Notes: generated from the sequence alone by a model not told the origin. A stretch of 64,000 bases of DNA from Phytoseiulus persimilis (GCA_037576195.1 CM075103.1:23498001-23562000), one strand, 5' to 3'; positions 8,785 through 22,074 are shown, counted from the stretch's first letter. Translations and numbers: made by a program.

Positions 8785-9955
8785 TTGAAAAGTATGGTCA
8801 GATCGGTTCCGGAATCACCCCTCCACGTTTTGAAAAGTATGGTCATTTTGGTCCCGGAATCATCCCTCCACGTTTTGGAAAGTATGGTCAGATCGGTTCC
8901 GGAATCATCCCTCCACGTTTTGGAAAGTATGGTCAGATCGGTTCCGGAATCACCCCTCCACGTTTTGAAAAGTATGGTCAGATCGGTTCCGGAATCATCC
9001 CTCCACGTTTTGGAAAGTATGGTCAGATCGGTTCCGGAATCACCCCTCCACGTTTTGAAAAGTATGGGCAGATCGGTTCCGGAATCACCCCTCCACGTTT
9101 TGGAAAGTATGGTCAGATCGGTTCCGGAATCACCCCTCCACGTTTTGAAAAGTATGGTCAGATCGGTTCCGGAATCACCCCTCCACGTTTTGAAAAGTAT
9201 GGTCAGTTTGGTTCCGAAATCACCCCTCCACGTTTTGAAAAGTATGGTCAGATCGGTTCCGGAATCACCCCTTCATGTTTTGAAAAGTATGGTCAGATCG
9301 GTTCCGGAATCACCTCTCCACGTTTTGAAAAGTATGGTCAGATCGGTTCCGGAATCACCCCTCCACGTTTTGAAAAGTATGGTCATTTTGGTCCCGGAAT
9401 CATCCCTCCACGTTTTGGAAAGTATGGTCAGATCGGTTCCGGAATCATCCCTCCACGTTTTGGAAAGTATGGTCAGATCGGTTCCGGAATCACCCCTCCA
9501 CGTTTTGAAAAGTATGGTCAGATCGGTTCCGGAATCATCCCTCCACGTTTTGGAAAGTATGGTCAGATCGGTTCCGGAATCACCCCTCCACGTTTTGAAA
9601 AGTATGGGCAGATCGGTTCCGGAATCACCCCTCCACGTTTTGGAAAGTATGGTCAGATCGGTTCCGGAATCACCCCTCCACGTTTTGAAAAGTATGGTCA
9701 GATCGGTTCCGGAATCACCCCTCCACGTTTTGAAAAGTATGGTCAGTTTGGTTCCGAAATCACCCCTCCACGTTTTGAAAAGTATGGTCAGATCGGTTCC
9801 GGAATCACCCCTTCATGTTTTGAAAAGTATGGTCAGATCGGTTCCGGAATCACCTCTCCACGTTTTGAAAAGTATGGTCAGATCGGTTCCGGAATCACCC
9901 CTCCACGTTTTGAAAAGTATGGTCATTTTGGTCCCGGGATCACCCCCATATATTC
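8785..9955. repeat. 45-bp minisatellite block A5, 26 units, 540-bp higher-order repeat
   Basis: Continuous 45-bp units (AGTATGGTCAGATCGG, TTCCGGAATCACCC, CTCCACGTTTTGAAA). Marked variant units (GGTCATTTTGGTCCC) recur at 8841, 9381 and 9921, exactly 540 bp apart, so twelve units form a higher-order repeat. One frame stays open for 397 codons only because 45 is a multiple of 3 and the unit lacks a stop. Ends CCCCCATATATTCTCGATGAATTG, the array-end module. Confidence 0.95.
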
Positions 9956-11279
9956 TCGATGAATTGCGGACAAACTGACAAGCTGAAAGACTAAGCCGAA
10001 TATATATAGTGCGGATTTACCCGCAATTGTCCGAGACGTATCATTTTTTGAGAAAGCGTCGTGTGTCGTGTCTGATGAGCGTACTCTGGCTGGGGATCTG
10101 GAGTGAGGCGCCAAGAATTGGAGAGAAATGAATTGCTTCCGGAACTGTGACCTCTTGTGTGATGACTGATGACTCCTGTTAAACGAAGTTCGTACACACT
10201 TCCGAAAGCCAGACCCGGCTAGCAATCATACCCGGACATATCACATATCTTGGAGTCTTACCAGAAAACGGGGATCTCTCATAAACTGGTCGGGACCAAG
10301 AACATACGCCATTTTTTGAGACCGCAACGATGACATCGAAGCCGGGAGCAGTAACTTGGAGTCAGAGAAAACTGGAAGCAGCTCGAAACAGGGCCTTGAG
10401 GATTGCCATTGAAAAAAACTCGAGAATCAGGACGTCGAATTTACGTCACTCATTGCAACCCAACCAAGGAGCATGCCTTCGGGCACTCTTCGCTCGTGGA
10501 ACCGTGCAGAAATCGGCCCGAATGCCACATTTCAGAGTTTGCAACACTTCCTCAGCGGATCGTGAGGAGTTGAACCCGAAGCTGCTGACTTCATTCATCG
10601 GACGGAGGGCTCCACAATACAAGGTGATCTCTTTTGCATAAGGATAATCTGATTTCGTGACTTGAAACATTCAACAAATGTTCCCGGCCCTATCTGATCA
10701 AAGGTCGAGTTGTAACAAACGAGTCTTAATGAGATATGTTCTGAGATCTCGTTGTATCCGTTAATTATAGACCCACCTTTCTGATGAAAGAGAAGAAGCT
10801 TCCTGGAAATCATTGAAAGTTTTCTCTCATGTGAAAACTTTTCTTCGGAAAGCATATCGAGGAGTTGTAGTTTCTTTCCTTCTTATTCGGCTATGACTCG
10901 TTTCAATATGATTGGGCGTGAAAACGATGGTATCGGTGTGGGATCCGTTCGGAATCACGTCTTCGGGCACTGTCCCATATAACCGCGGTTTTCGGTCCTA
11001 ATTTTGCGAATAACCGCCCTTGCGCCTATGGATTCGCGGTCATCGATTACCCGTAACCGCGGTCATTCAGAAATGCGGTTATTTGAAAAGCCCAGTTTCA
11101 ATGTAGACAGAGACAGTCCGACGAGTATGACGCGTTTCACTGGATGCACGCGGCTGAAGTCTGTGGAAGAGATTCCGTGTCACTTTCACAGAGACACTTC
11201 ATCAATTTCGGATGTCCTTGCATCCACGACTGCCTTCCGTCGCGTTGATAAGCTGGTCATGCTCCTCCATCCCTCCAGC
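9956..11279. other. start of the single-copy spacer; no gene recognised
   Basis: An array-end module (GGACAAACTGAC...GACTAAGCCG) runs to about 10010. Beyond it, a 103-codon frame at 10330-10641 has no recognised similarity. At 10980-11090 there are repeated short CCGCGGTT / GCGGTTAT words. Part of a reverse-transcriptase frame may begin after 11200. Confidence 0.4.
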
Positions 11280-14059
11280 GTTGCATCGAGAGGTCTGTTT
11301 CCTCCCGGGTTCTCGTGGCCGTCAGGGATCAGCGAAAATTCGAAGGCTCCAATGAAGGAGTTCCGCTCATGTCGACTCTCATTCGGTCTAATTAGTGCAC
11401 CGTTCCTACACTGTGCAGGGATCAGACTGCATTTAGAGAATGAGATAGGAAGTAGACCGCAGGATAGGGGACTGCTGGAGTTCGTCAAAGAATATTTCTA
11501 CGTGGACGATTTGCCGGCTCCGGCGGGGGATGTCGACGAAGGAAAAGTTGTGGTAGAAACTCTACACGATGTGTTCAGGTCGGGTTGCTTTCCGCTGAGC
11601 AAGTGGGCGACATGTTCGCATGAACTGGGAAGATTTATCCAAGAAAAATATCCAGAAGCATCTGTCACGTTCGGAGACGAGAATTCCAAGTTTTTAGGCG
11701 TCCGTTGGAACCAGAAAAGAGATTCTATCCACATCGATGTCGCAAAGACGGTCGCGTTCTTTGAGACGGCGAATGGGGCCTTTGGGAATCATAGCGGCAA
11801 TCATGTTAGGATTCAAGAGTCGGTTGCAGTCACATTGGGTGAAAAAATTCGATTGGGATATGGTTCTGACGGGGAACGATGAGACCGACCACCGAGATCT
11901 AGTGGCAAGACTAGAATTCGCGAAGAACATCAGCCTTAGAAGGTGGTAGTGTCCAGTCACGACAGGAGAGCGAATGCCGGTCAGCGAGTTGCATATGTTC
12001 TGTGATGCGTCACTGGTCTGCTATGGGGCAGTTGGGTACATGATAAGAGACGTGACGAACAAACGAAATGTCACAGTGGATTCGATTCTTGCCAAGAGAA
12101 GAGTAGCACCCCTGCGGGGGAACTTCTCCATTCATCGCCTAGAACTACTAGGGGCGATAATTGCGGTACGATTGGCAAAAAAGATCAGGGAGTCGCTGAA
12201 TCAGCCGGTTAGTTCGACGCATTTCTGGTGCGATAATGCATGCGTGCTGGCATGGATCAGGGATAAACCGGAACGATGGAAAACGTTCGTGGAAAATCGG
12301 ATCAGAGAGATTCAAGAGCACTCGGAGGCGAGTCAATGGTCATACGTTCGATCTCAAGAGAACACGGCGGACGTGCTGTGCTGTCTCGATCGTTACCACT
12401 AGATACAGCGGAGATGAGAGAATTTCGGTTACATGGGCCGCAGTGGTTGAGGACGGGCGGCATGCCGAGACTGCATGGACTCAACCCGAGCGAATGCGAG
12501 TTGAGTGTTTCGAATGAGAAAAGAGCGCAATGTTTTGTGGGTCTGGTTTCGACGCGAATCGAGCCTTTGGGCATAAAGCCGATGTCTTCGTGGTCAAATA
12601 CGGTGAGAACTGTTGCGTACCTACTGCGGTGGAGAAGATTCAAATGAAGGCTCAAGCCTCAGTGGCTGCCGACGGTAACCACGGATGAATACGGAGTAGC
12701 GGAGATAGCGCCGCTTAGAAATATTCAAAGACAGCATTTCGCGGCGGAAACGGATTCGGATTCAGAAGAGGTTTCGAGGAAAAGCCAAATTTTCCAATAC
12801 AGTCCGTTCATGGACAAGCAAGAATTAATCAGGTGCCGCTCGAGGCTGAGTGACCTGAAGGATATTGATTTTGAGACCACGAAGCCGGTCATCCTGCCGG
12901 GAAAAAATACGTTGGTCGATTTATACGTGAGATGGATACATGAGGCGGTCTGCATGCATGCCGGCGGGGGCAGGTCTTCTACAACGACTGCGAAGAAGAT
13001 TTTTAGAGGACGGAGAGCAGCAAAGAAAGCTCTGGGGAGTTGCAAGGTCTGTGCGAAGTTCAAAGCGCAACCGGCAGCGGAGCCGACTCCACATCTACCG
13101 AGATTTCGGGTGGGAACAGCCGCGGCGTTCAGTACAACGGATGTAGATGCCGCGGGCCCCATAACGATTAAAGACAAAGAGGGGCGAAAGAGATTGGCTT
13201 ACATAATGCTATTTTTCTGCCCGGTGTCTAGAGCGGTCAGGTTAGAACTAGTGGAGAATCTATCAACGTACGAATTCCTATTAGCAATGGGATGGTTCTA
13301 CAATAGAAACCCGACGGTGTTGTGTTTCTTCTCGGACAATGCATCGTCGTTCAGACGAGCAGCAAAAGAAATCGAGGTCCTGATCGATCCCGCGAGGTCG
13401 GAAGAAGCTCAAAGCTTTCTCACGAAACATGGAATCGAATGGAAGTTCAACACAGAGCGAGCACCGTGGCGGAACGGATTTGTAGAAAGAATGTTCGGTA
13501 CAATCAAAAAGCCGCTCCGGAAGGCGCTAGGGCGCAATCTGCCGGGGTTCAGAGAGCTCGAAACTCTGTTAACGGACATAGAGAAATCGCGAATGATCGA
13601 CCCCTATCATACGTCAGCAACGACCCAATTGAGTTGTTACCACTGGCGCCGTCGAATCTGTTACACGGAGATCAAGTGAGACCGGCATTGCCGGAATTAG
13701 GGGAGATTCTAGAATCCGCGGCATTGATGAATCCAGCGGTCTTAACCGCAAGATAGGTGCACCAGCAGAATATCATGTCGGAGTTTTGGAAGCGGTATCG
13801 GCGGAAGTATCTGATGCAACTACGTTCTAACTTGGCGACGAAACCAATTAGGAGCAGATCGTTGGAAGTGGGTGATGTGGTTCTGATTGATGATCCGACG
13901 GCCTCGCGAAGCTATTGGCCCATGGGCCGGGTGTAATCTTTCTGTAGCGGGGAGAGATCCGATGGTCGGAGGAGAACATGCATTGTTAAACTCACAAACG
14001 GGAAGACTCTGCGAAGACCCATCCAGCTGCTGTACAAGCTGGAACTATCGGGATACTAG
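11280..14059 (+). pseudogene. BEL/Pao retrotransposon pol, decayed
   Basis: Pieces in order: RT with FSWPSGISENSKAPMKEFR and the polymerase box YFYVDDLP (about 11310-11600); a C-terminal RT region (FLGVRWNQK); RNase H starting MPVSELHMFCDAS with HRLELLGA and FWCDNACVLAWI (11974-12390); an integrase zinc-binding and catalytic core (12810-13600; VDAAGP for the first Asp, FFSDNASSF for the second, GFVERMFG for the Glu); and the DUF5641-type C-terminus (EVGDVVLIDDP, then RRPIQLLYKLE, ending TAG at 14057). This order, with DUF5641 last, is specific to BEL/Pao. At least three frameshifts and several stops break it. Gag, protease and both LTRs were not found. It lies in the single-copy spacer of the inverted-repeat structure. 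Confidence 0.85.
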
Positions 14060-14147
14060 AAATGAAAGCCCGAGGGCTTTGAGGAAGCGACTCAGAGGTA
14101 CCTGACCGAGGAAAAAGTACGACAAAATTAAAGGGAAAAACGAATGT

Positions 14148-15636
14148 TTATTGGAAAAGAGCCGCGGTGGAGGCGGTGCTCAAACATATTTCATGATGGC
14201 CCAGGTTCCGTCCGACATGGGCACCCGAAACATGGGTACGGGCGGACGATCGTGGCCGCTCGTGGTGATCGCGACCGGGAGCCCCAAGGGGGCGACCGAT
14301 CTGGGATGTAGCAGACGGGTGGGGCCAGAAACTGGAGTCTGTGAGGACGTGGCGGGGTTGCCGGGCTCGGGAGAACTGATGACATGCGGTGAGTCTGGAG
14401 TCGATGATTGGGAGCCGGTCGAAGTGTCGGAGTGTCCCGAGGCAAGGGTCGAGGAGGCGGCCGCGGCCCGGGTGGCGGCTGCCCTGGCCGAGGCTTCGGC
14501 ATTGGGAAGATAGATTGGGCGGAGACCTGAAATGAGGGAAACTCGCGGCTTGGTTGGTGGCGCTGGTCGTGCGGTGGGGACACGGGCTTGTTCCTGGCGG
14601 GCGGCTTCGGCTGCCTGTGGTACACGCTGCACCGGACCCCCTGCGATTTATTGATGGTTCGCTTATGATTGGAGAGAATGAATCATGATGAATGGATAGC
14701 ACTTCCGATGCATGTCTCCAATCTCGGTCAGCGTGGACGTTTGGGGACTCGGGCTGCGCAGAAATAGAAAAGCGATCCTTCGCGCATTCCGAGCGGTTGC
14801 AGCCCCCTTCGCCGAAAGCTCGCCCAGCCTCAGCTTGGCTTTTGGGCCGCTAGCTCGGCGATTCCTCACGTAATGCACGGAGTTAGGGAAGGAACTACCT
14901 TTTTTTCTTCTCGTCGCTAGCGAATCATCACTGCCAGTGAAGGATTGAGGCGGATCCGGAGACCCGCAATGAGGACGTCGCTGAGTTTCCCACGTCGATC
15001 GACAATAATCGCATGTTTGGGGTGGTTCTCAAGCTGATCCTGTTGGCCCAAGGAGGGTAACAGAGGTTGCCTGTACTAGAGCCATTGGAGCTCTCCCCCA
15101 TTGAGCTCCCCGGTTCTGCCAAACTTCATTCGCGGCCTCCAATAACCCGCCGAATCAGCGGGGACCCATCCGGAGTCGGGAGAGTGTTTTATTCTGGCAT
15201 CTGAGTTTCTGGCATCTGAGTTTCTGGCATCTGAGAGTCTGGCATCTGAGTTTCTGGCATCTGAGGCTACGCCTTGACGTCGGGCCTGATGCTTGCTGAG
15301 AAGCTCCGCGGGGTTCGGGGGCAGGTATAGGATCAGCGACACGAGGGCGTCCAGAGTTGCATAGACGGCCCTCGGGCAGCCTGTGGACCGGACTGAGGAA
15401 GATACGGCGCGGCAGTGGCGCCTCGTGGATTCAGGACACTCGAGGAAATACTCATCCAGCACGTCGCAACGTTGACTTACTGTGAGCTTCGCGAAGACGG
15501 GATCGGATCCGGCTGTTACCGAGGAGAGGAGTCCCAGGGGGGAAGTCCCGTAGCCGTGGAGGGTTCCGTCGCGACGGGGGATGTTCTCATGGACGTGGGC
15601 ATTGGTCGCGGCGGGGGCTGCTGACGAGGACGACAT
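14148..15636 (-). other. possible remnant of a minus-strand gene, Ala/Pro/Ser-rich, function unknown
   Basis: Two frames may belong together: 15636-15076 (186 residues, starts MSSSSAAPAATNAHVHEN, includes five SDARN-type repeats from a GGCATCTGAGTTTCT tandem at 15195-15270) and 14632-14180 (150 residues, ends MSDGTWAIMKYV). An AATAAA on the minus strand at 14152-14147 would serve as a poly(A) signal. A gag-like role is possible, but I recognise no capsid or zinc-knuckle motif. Several overlapping frames are open here because the sequence is GC-rich, so coding is uncertain. Confidence 0.3.
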
Positions 15637-15649
15637 GGTGACTGGGAAG

Positions 15650-16545
15650 CAGGGCAGACGCCCATCCGGCGTCGTCAGGTGTCCCGCAGGGAGGATCCCT
15701 GTCGAGCTTATTGTACACTGCCTACGTCATGGACATCGGATCATATCTCCCACCTTCCATCAGCTACCTTCTGTTTGCAGACGATCTGAAGTTATTCGGA
15801 CCTGCGCGTGATCCAGTGGATCGAATCACCTTACAAGCGGCCATTGACGGTGTTGCTAGGTGGTGCCTGGACAATAAAATGGTACTGTCCGCTTCAAAGT
15901 GCGCAGTTCTGGTGAGGGAAAACTCAACTTCCATCGATCCCGTGTACTCCGTTTGTGGTCAAACTCTCCCAACCGTACCAGCCATTCGCGATCTTGGACC
16001 TCACACATCTCCGGCATCGTCACCTCAGCTCGATTCATTGTTAACAACATATTCCGCTGTTTTATTGTCAAGCGTCCGGAGTTCTATCTAAGGCTTTACA
16101 ACTCGCTCGTGGTTTCGAAGTTTTTATATTGTTGTGCAGTGTGGCTGCCACACATGGCGAAGCATGTGAAAATGACTGAGTCTGTACAAAGCTATTTCGT
16201 GAGGAGAGTGCGTCGTAGATGTTCGATGCCGAACGACGATTTCTCCCTAAGACCATTGATGGACGTCCTATCTGACCAGGACCCACGCGTCCTCAGGCGA
16301 TTGTTCTGTTAAATGACGCTGAGCGCTACTTCGACGTTGCTAAAAATGATCTCCGAAGCAAGGGGACGATCAGAACAAAGTCAATTGCCCGGACTGATGC
16401 TGTCCAAAACTCATTTTCCTGGCAAATTTGCCCAAAGAAACAAATACCCGGTGATATTCTACTATAGACTCTTCGAGTCATTCGTAGTGTTGTTCGATTT
16501 ACCTTTACCTACCCTTTTTGAATAAAGTGTTTTGAATTGAAATTG
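15650..16545 (+). pseudogene. LINE reverse transcriptase C-terminus with 3' end
   Basis: Starts SGVPQGGSLSSLLYTAY, then YLLFADDLKLF (polymerase A-D-D box), ALxxVARWC and NKMVLSASKCAV. After a frameshift near 15930 it continues as FYLRLYNSLVVSKFLYCCAVWLPH...FVRRVRRRC, the usual end of jockey/CR1-like RTs. AATAAA at 16521-16526 marks the probable 3' end. The upstream half is missing at about 15650. Confidence 0.75.
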
Positions 16546-18452
16546 AGCTGGCCACGACTTTTTGCATGAGACAAGATAAAGGGTGGCATTCTGAGGTCGG
16601 GAATAATAAGGTGGGTAGCTTTGTCAAAAATGTGGGGGCGGTAGACGCAGGGTTCCAAGGCGTTGATTTCGCTTAGTGGTTGGAGTGGATATGATGAAAA
16701 GTGCGGCTAGATGATGGCTTAGACATCGATCCTCTATTTTTCAGGTCTTCCTAAGATCAATCGGGAGTCGAACTTCAGCGGATCGGACTCGCCGGGGCTA
16801 CATTCGAAGGGCGCAGAAGTTAGCCTATCACGAGCCAGAAAACGAATTTCAACTATCTTGACGCCTCGAAAAATGGGAAGCGATCGTATCCACCCTTTCC
16901 TGAGTCGTTCGTTTCCCTCGCTTTTCCTCACATTTTCTCTCGTAACTCCTCCACGGAACGGGATTGAAGGTATATATCCCGGTGAAAATTACTCGGATCG
17001 CATTCCCTGCGGTGCCATACTCCTGAGTTGCGATCGACAATTATAAGAAAGGAGGTGGTTTTTTGACCTTCACGCATTTTCCAATGGGATTCGGCGCTGG
17101 AGCTGGGTTTATGTGAGTCACGCTCGGTGCGGACGGGATTTCTTCGAGAAATGTCGGCCATCATGAGGCTAGCGAATTATTGAGCATTACCAGCCTCCCT
17201 CGAGAGCTCGATGTCGAAATTGTGTGATTGATTGGTCGTTGAGGGATCAGTCTATTGAGTTGGGAAGAGGGATTGAACTACCTAGGGTTCACAGAAAGCT
17301 TGAAAATTCCGGGACATCCGAGTTTGGCGGCGGGACCGAACAGCATTGACTGCCTTTGATACCCGAGATAGGATAACCGTGCAGATTGAGAGGGAATCAA
17401 AGCAATCATCGTGGCTGAACACGCTCACTGGCCACGCTTCGTCAGCTTGCTGGCGTTGACGGGGCGTTATAGATCACACTGCAGAGAGGATCCGATCATT
17501 GATTGCATCAGAAGCTGCAATGAAATTCGATCACCAAGCTGGGACAGTCGAGGAAGCTTGAAACTCTGTCGCTTCGAGTGCAGTTTGGAACCCAAGCTTG
17601 TTCACATCGTGAATCGAAGCCGAGTTCCGATGTAGATCACGGATAGATTGGGTTTCCCCGATTTGGAGTGTAAACGACTTCAACCCTGGTATCTTCCCTA
17701 AGCGACGGGAGCATTTCCGAACAGATCGATCCACCAGAGCGACCGCTAGCGAAAATCATGAACGCCGCCAATGGGAATACGAGTCACACCATCGTGACAA
17801 GAACGGAGATCGAAGAGTGCGGCATCGGTTTCCTAGCTTCTGGAAGAAGGCTCTGGAATCCTGCAGGACTATTCCATTACCAGGATAAGTCATACGGCGA
17901 GATGATCGATTGGCTCCGCCAAATTATTTTCGGATGACGACGCCAAACTCTGTATGGATTTCCCACTCACGCAGGAACCCGGAGAGTATGAACTTCGGCA
18001 TCAAGTGCGTCGTCTCAGTCAATTTTCGGCGCCGATTCCATACGAAAGTAGCTCGAAGCCGCAAAGCTCTCAGTGAGATAGTCAAGCGAGTGCTTTATAT
18101 ACGAAAACATTATCCTCTCTCTCTGAGGTTCCCGAGATGAATGCTGTTCAGTTTGGGCCTGAATTGAAGCTGTGGGCTGACATTTTCCGAGTTGAGAAGC
18201 TCAATCACGAGCGAGTGGTAGCCAGAATCGTTGATCGATTCTCGCGACCGGCCACGTCCTTCGGAGCTTTCTCGAAAATTTGACGTTTTGCACCAAAAAC
18301 ATCAGGCGGACCGGACATTTCTCTCGGAGCGTTCGGCAAACAATCGAGTTCGATGGATGAGCACGTGTCCGATTGAATCGTTATCTTTTTCCTTGAGCGA
18401 TTTGTCTCAACTCTTGCGGACCCAACCGTGACCCGGAGCTATCATGTCAGAC
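16546..18452. other. single-copy spacer, no gene recognised
   Basis: About 1.9 kb with only short open frames (none above 80 codons) and no repeats, terminal inverted repeats or protein motifs that I recognise. It ends against the inner end of the right arm. Confidence 0.5.
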
Positions 18453-18477
18453 GTCAGTTTGTCCGCAATTCATCGAG

Positions 18478-19615
18478 AATATATGGGGGTGATCCCGGGA
18501 CCAAAATGACCATACTTTTCAAAACGTGGAGGGGTGATTCCGGAACCGATCTGACCATACTTTTCAAAACGTGGAGAGGTGATTCCGGAACCGATCTGAC
18601 CATACTTTTCAAAACATGAAGGGGTGATTCCGGAACCGATCTGACCATACTTTTCAAAACGTGGAGGGGTGATTTCGGAACCAAACTGACCATACTTTTC
18701 AAAACGTGGAGGGGTGATTCCGGAACCGATCTGACCATACTTTTCAAAACGTGGAGGGGTGATTCCGGAACCGATCTGCCCATACTTTTCAAAACGTGGA
18801 GGGGTGATTCCGGAACCGATCTGACCATACTTTCCAAAACGTGGAGGGATGATTCCGGAACCGATCTGACCATACTTTTCAAAACGTGGAGGGGTGATTC
18901 CGGAACCGATCTGACCATACTTTCCAAAACGTGGAGGGATGATTCCGGAACCGATCTGACCATACTTTCCAAAACGTGGAGGGATGATTCCGGGACCAAA
19001 ATGACCATACTTTTCAAAACGTGGAGGGGTGATTCCGGAACCGATCTGACCATACTTTTCAAAACGTGGAGAGGTGATTCCGGAACCGATCTGACCATAC
19101 TTTTCAAAACATGAAGGGGTGATTCCGGAACCGATCTGACCATACTTTTCAAAACGTGGAGGGGTGATTTCGGAACCAAACTGACCATACTTTTCAAAAC
19201 GTGGAGGGGTGATTCCGGAACCGATCTGACCATACTTTTCAAAACGTGGAGGGGTGATTCCGGAACCGATCTGACCATACTTTCCAAAACGTGGAGGGCT
19301 GATTCCGGAACCGATCTGCCCATACTTTTCAAAACGTGGAGGGGTGATTCCGGAACCGATCTGACCATACTTTCCAAAACGTGGAGGGATGATTCCGGAA
19401 CCGATCTGACCATACTTTTCAAAACGTGGAGGGGTGATTCCGGAACCGATCTGACCATACTTTCCAAAACGTGGAGGGATGATTCCGGAACCGATCTGAC
19501 CATACTTTCCAATCCGTGGAGGGATGATTCCGGGACCAAAATGACCATACTTTTCAAAACGTGGAGGGGTGATTCCGGAACCGATCTGACCATACTTTTC
19601 AAAACGTGGAGGGAT
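18478..19615. repeat. 45-bp minisatellite block A5' (right arm), about 25 units
   Basis: Mirror of 8785-9955 with one unit fewer and the same 540-bp higher-order pattern (marker units near 18490, 18990 and 19530). Confidence 0.95.
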
Positions 19616-20130
19616 GATCCTGGGTCGGGACTCTGAAGAAGCTGAAATCGCCGACTCGATCCTTGATGGAGAGGCTGAAGAGGAGCCTCACCCGGAACCT
19701 CATCGTCTTCCGGATTCGGTTTCGAAGATGTTTTTCGAATCCCTCTCCGCCCACGACGAGCTCCATCTCAATCGGAAGCAACGAACGAGAAGATTGTGAC
19801 GGATGAAGCTGCACGAGGCGGGTCAGGGCCTTGGGATTTTCCTGAAGATCTGCAATCGAGAGTGTAGAACTATTTGAGAGAGCGTTTTACACCAAACATG
19901 GGATCGGAATCAGGGTGTTTCTAGAGTCTTATGCAGAGGGATACCCACGATCCCAGAAACGCTACGAACATTCCAACAGACAACTCTGTTCACGTGCTGT
20001 GTCATTTCGAATCATCTTCAATCGATTGGAAGACCTCCGATTTTGATTGAAAAGCATCGATTCCGTTTACTCTGTTGATGTGGTAGAATCGTTTGAATAA
20101 TCCGAGTTTTCCTTACGAGCCGCTGAACAG

Positions 20131-20465
20131 ATGAGTTCGAAAAGCTCAGAAGAAAACAGTGATACACGTTACGATGTAGTGAATGAACGTGAACGTGGAT
20201 ACGCAGCATTAGAAGAGAAAAACGAAGAAGGTCAAGAAAGTGAAACACGATCCGAGAAGACTGTTCCGGGTGAAGCAATGCCGAAAGGTGACCCCGGGAC
20301 ACTTCTGAGGGCTGGCTGAGAGGTTCAGTCGAAAACAAAAGGTGAAGTCGAAGAAGAGCTCAGCGTCGACCTCGAGAGACTGAAAGAAAGTCCAAAAAGA
20401 GAGCTTCAGAGAAAACCGAAGAAACATTTCAACGTCGGATGCGACAAGCTACGGCACAATCTGCG
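20131..20465 (+). pseudogene. Helentron N-terminus with STPR repeats (right arm)
   Basis: Twin of 7925-8256: ATG at 20131, 62-residue acidic leader, stop, then two to three decayed 69-bp units (GAGAGCTTCAG..., CAACGTCGGATGCG). The leader is unchanged between arms as far as I can see. Confidence 0.5.
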
Positions 20466-20786
20466 AGACGAGCTTCAGGAATGACGGATCAAAAAAAACC
20501 AGGAACGGTTCATCCACGGGTTGAACCGGGGCGCAGAAATGCGAACAACCTAGCGTCAAGCCGGGATACAGACAAAATTCGTCGATAAATGAATTGGGAA
20601 GTACGGTGGATTGGTTTTGAAACATCTACAAAATGACGAGAGGGGGCGGGGGTGTCCCAACCCCTCGAGAGGGGAAAATGCTTCAGCAATATTGAGATTT
20701 CTCATCAATGGCGATGGCATGTGTCCAAAATTCCTCGAGTGCTCCCGCCCAAAGCCCCCCTCAATTTGTTTTCGACGGTCCTATCT

Positions 20787-21222
20787 TCAGTGCTCCGGAG
20801 TGCCTCCCGAGAATATGATATCGATGCATGTTCGGCCACGTGTTGTCAATATCTCAGGATCGGTTATTAGTTCAAGATTTTCAAATTGATTTCGCATAAA
20901 TTCGATATTGTTTTCCTTTTTGAGGGGGTCTCCCAGGTTCCAATTGAAATCACCGCATAGAATCAGTGAAGTTCTTCGGTTTTGTATACCAGGGGGCAGA
21001 ACATGGTCATATTTCAGTAGGAACTCTTCAATGAGTTCGAAAGATTTTCCCGGATTCATATACAGTCGCAAGGACAGTTAGTTGGAAACGTGGGAGTATT
21101 TCACAGGCATGAATGTCACCAGGATCTTCATCAATGAGATCTGGTGTAATTGTGGGAGTTACTTGCGTAGGTGCTCCTCTGCGTTCGTGAATAGCAACTC
21201 CACCTGTCGACCACGGGGTCAA
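20787..21222 (-). pseudogene. Helentron-type AP endonuclease fragment (right arm)
   Basis: Twin of 7180-7600 on the opposite strand. It has the same GDFN box and frameshift. It differs by a few residues (FSGG for YSGG; GDIHACE for CDIHACK). Confidence 0.6.
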
Positions 21223-21299
21223 CCGTGGACCCCCTGAGCGACTTCGTTTAAGTATATGGATTGCCGTGCCCCAGGGGGTCGATCACCGACCATCGATTG

Positions 21300-21560
21300 C
21301 TTGGAGCGATTTCGGGACCAATCTGACCTTTACTTTTCAAGTCTGGAGGGGTGATTCCGGGATCGATCTGACCATTACTTCCCAAGTCTCGAGAGGTGAT
21401 TCCGGGACTAGACATCATTTTACGTAGTACGGCAAATGAATTCTCGTAAATTCGGTTATATTCCGGGACCAATCTGAACATACTCTTCGGAGTCTGATGG
21501 GGTGAGTCCAGGATCGACCTGACCATACTTGTTAGACTCTGAGGAGGTAATTCCGGAGTC
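21300..21560. repeat. 45-bp minisatellite block A4' (right arm)
   Basis: Mirror of 6801-7085, including the short AT-richer interruption. Confidence 0.8.
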
Positions 21561-21834
21561 CATCTGACCATAACAGCATGTACCAATCAACCGAATGAGA
21601 ACATAGATTCAGAGAAAAGTGTCTCGTGAGCTGGTAGCCGGATAATATAACGATCACAGGGGCCACATGTGTATTATGCGCTGGCGGTGAAACCGGCATT
21701 GGCCGGTTTTTGGCATTGGCAGACAGCGGAAACCTTCGTGACAGTATTGTCAGAGAACAGAGGTATATAGTCACAATACCGAACGGAGCGAGAATCAGGT
21801 ATCGACCGCTCTCTGATCCAGCTTTCGACTCTCC

Positions 21835-22074
21835 AGACTCGGCAAAATATTGTCAGATTGGTCCTGGAATCAACCCACCAGACTCAGAAAAGTATGCTCA
21901 GATTGGTCCCTGAATCACTCCTCCATACTCGGAAAAATATGCTCAGGCTGGTGCCGGAATCACTCCTCCAGACTCAGCAAAATGTTGTCATATGCGTCCT
22001 GGAATCAACCCACCAGACTCAGGAAAGTATGCTCAGATTGGTCCCGGAATCACTCCTCCAGACTCAGAAAAGTA
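21835..22074. repeat. 45-bp minisatellite block A3' (right arm)
   Basis: Mirror of 6313-6560. It ends with the 14-bp target GACTCAGAAAAGTA at 22061-22074. Confidence 0.9.

Larger units (their letters stand above)
4730..9979. repeat. left arm (5.25 kb) of an 18.9-kb inverted-repeat structure
   Basis: The whole arm is repeated in opposite orientation at 18453-23619. The outer end is TTTTAGCGCAGAAACGCG and the inner limit is CAAACTGAC at 9979. From outside in it holds: a ~117-bp terminal module, 45-bp array blocks, a LINE insertion, a Helentron endonuclease piece, a Helentron N-terminal piece, and a 26-unit 45-bp array. Differences from the other arm are scattered substitutions, one 27-bp indel at about 6255, one array unit, and poly(A) length. 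By eye the arms are highly similar. Confidence 0.9.

Noticed and set aside
8785-9978. 397-codon open frame (and the 382-codon frame at 18454-19602 and 364-codon frame at 56146-57240) as repeat proteins
   Set aside because: They are read-through of the 45-bp minisatellite, whose length is a multiple of 3 and which lacks stops in more than one frame. Both strands are open, and composition follows the repeat.
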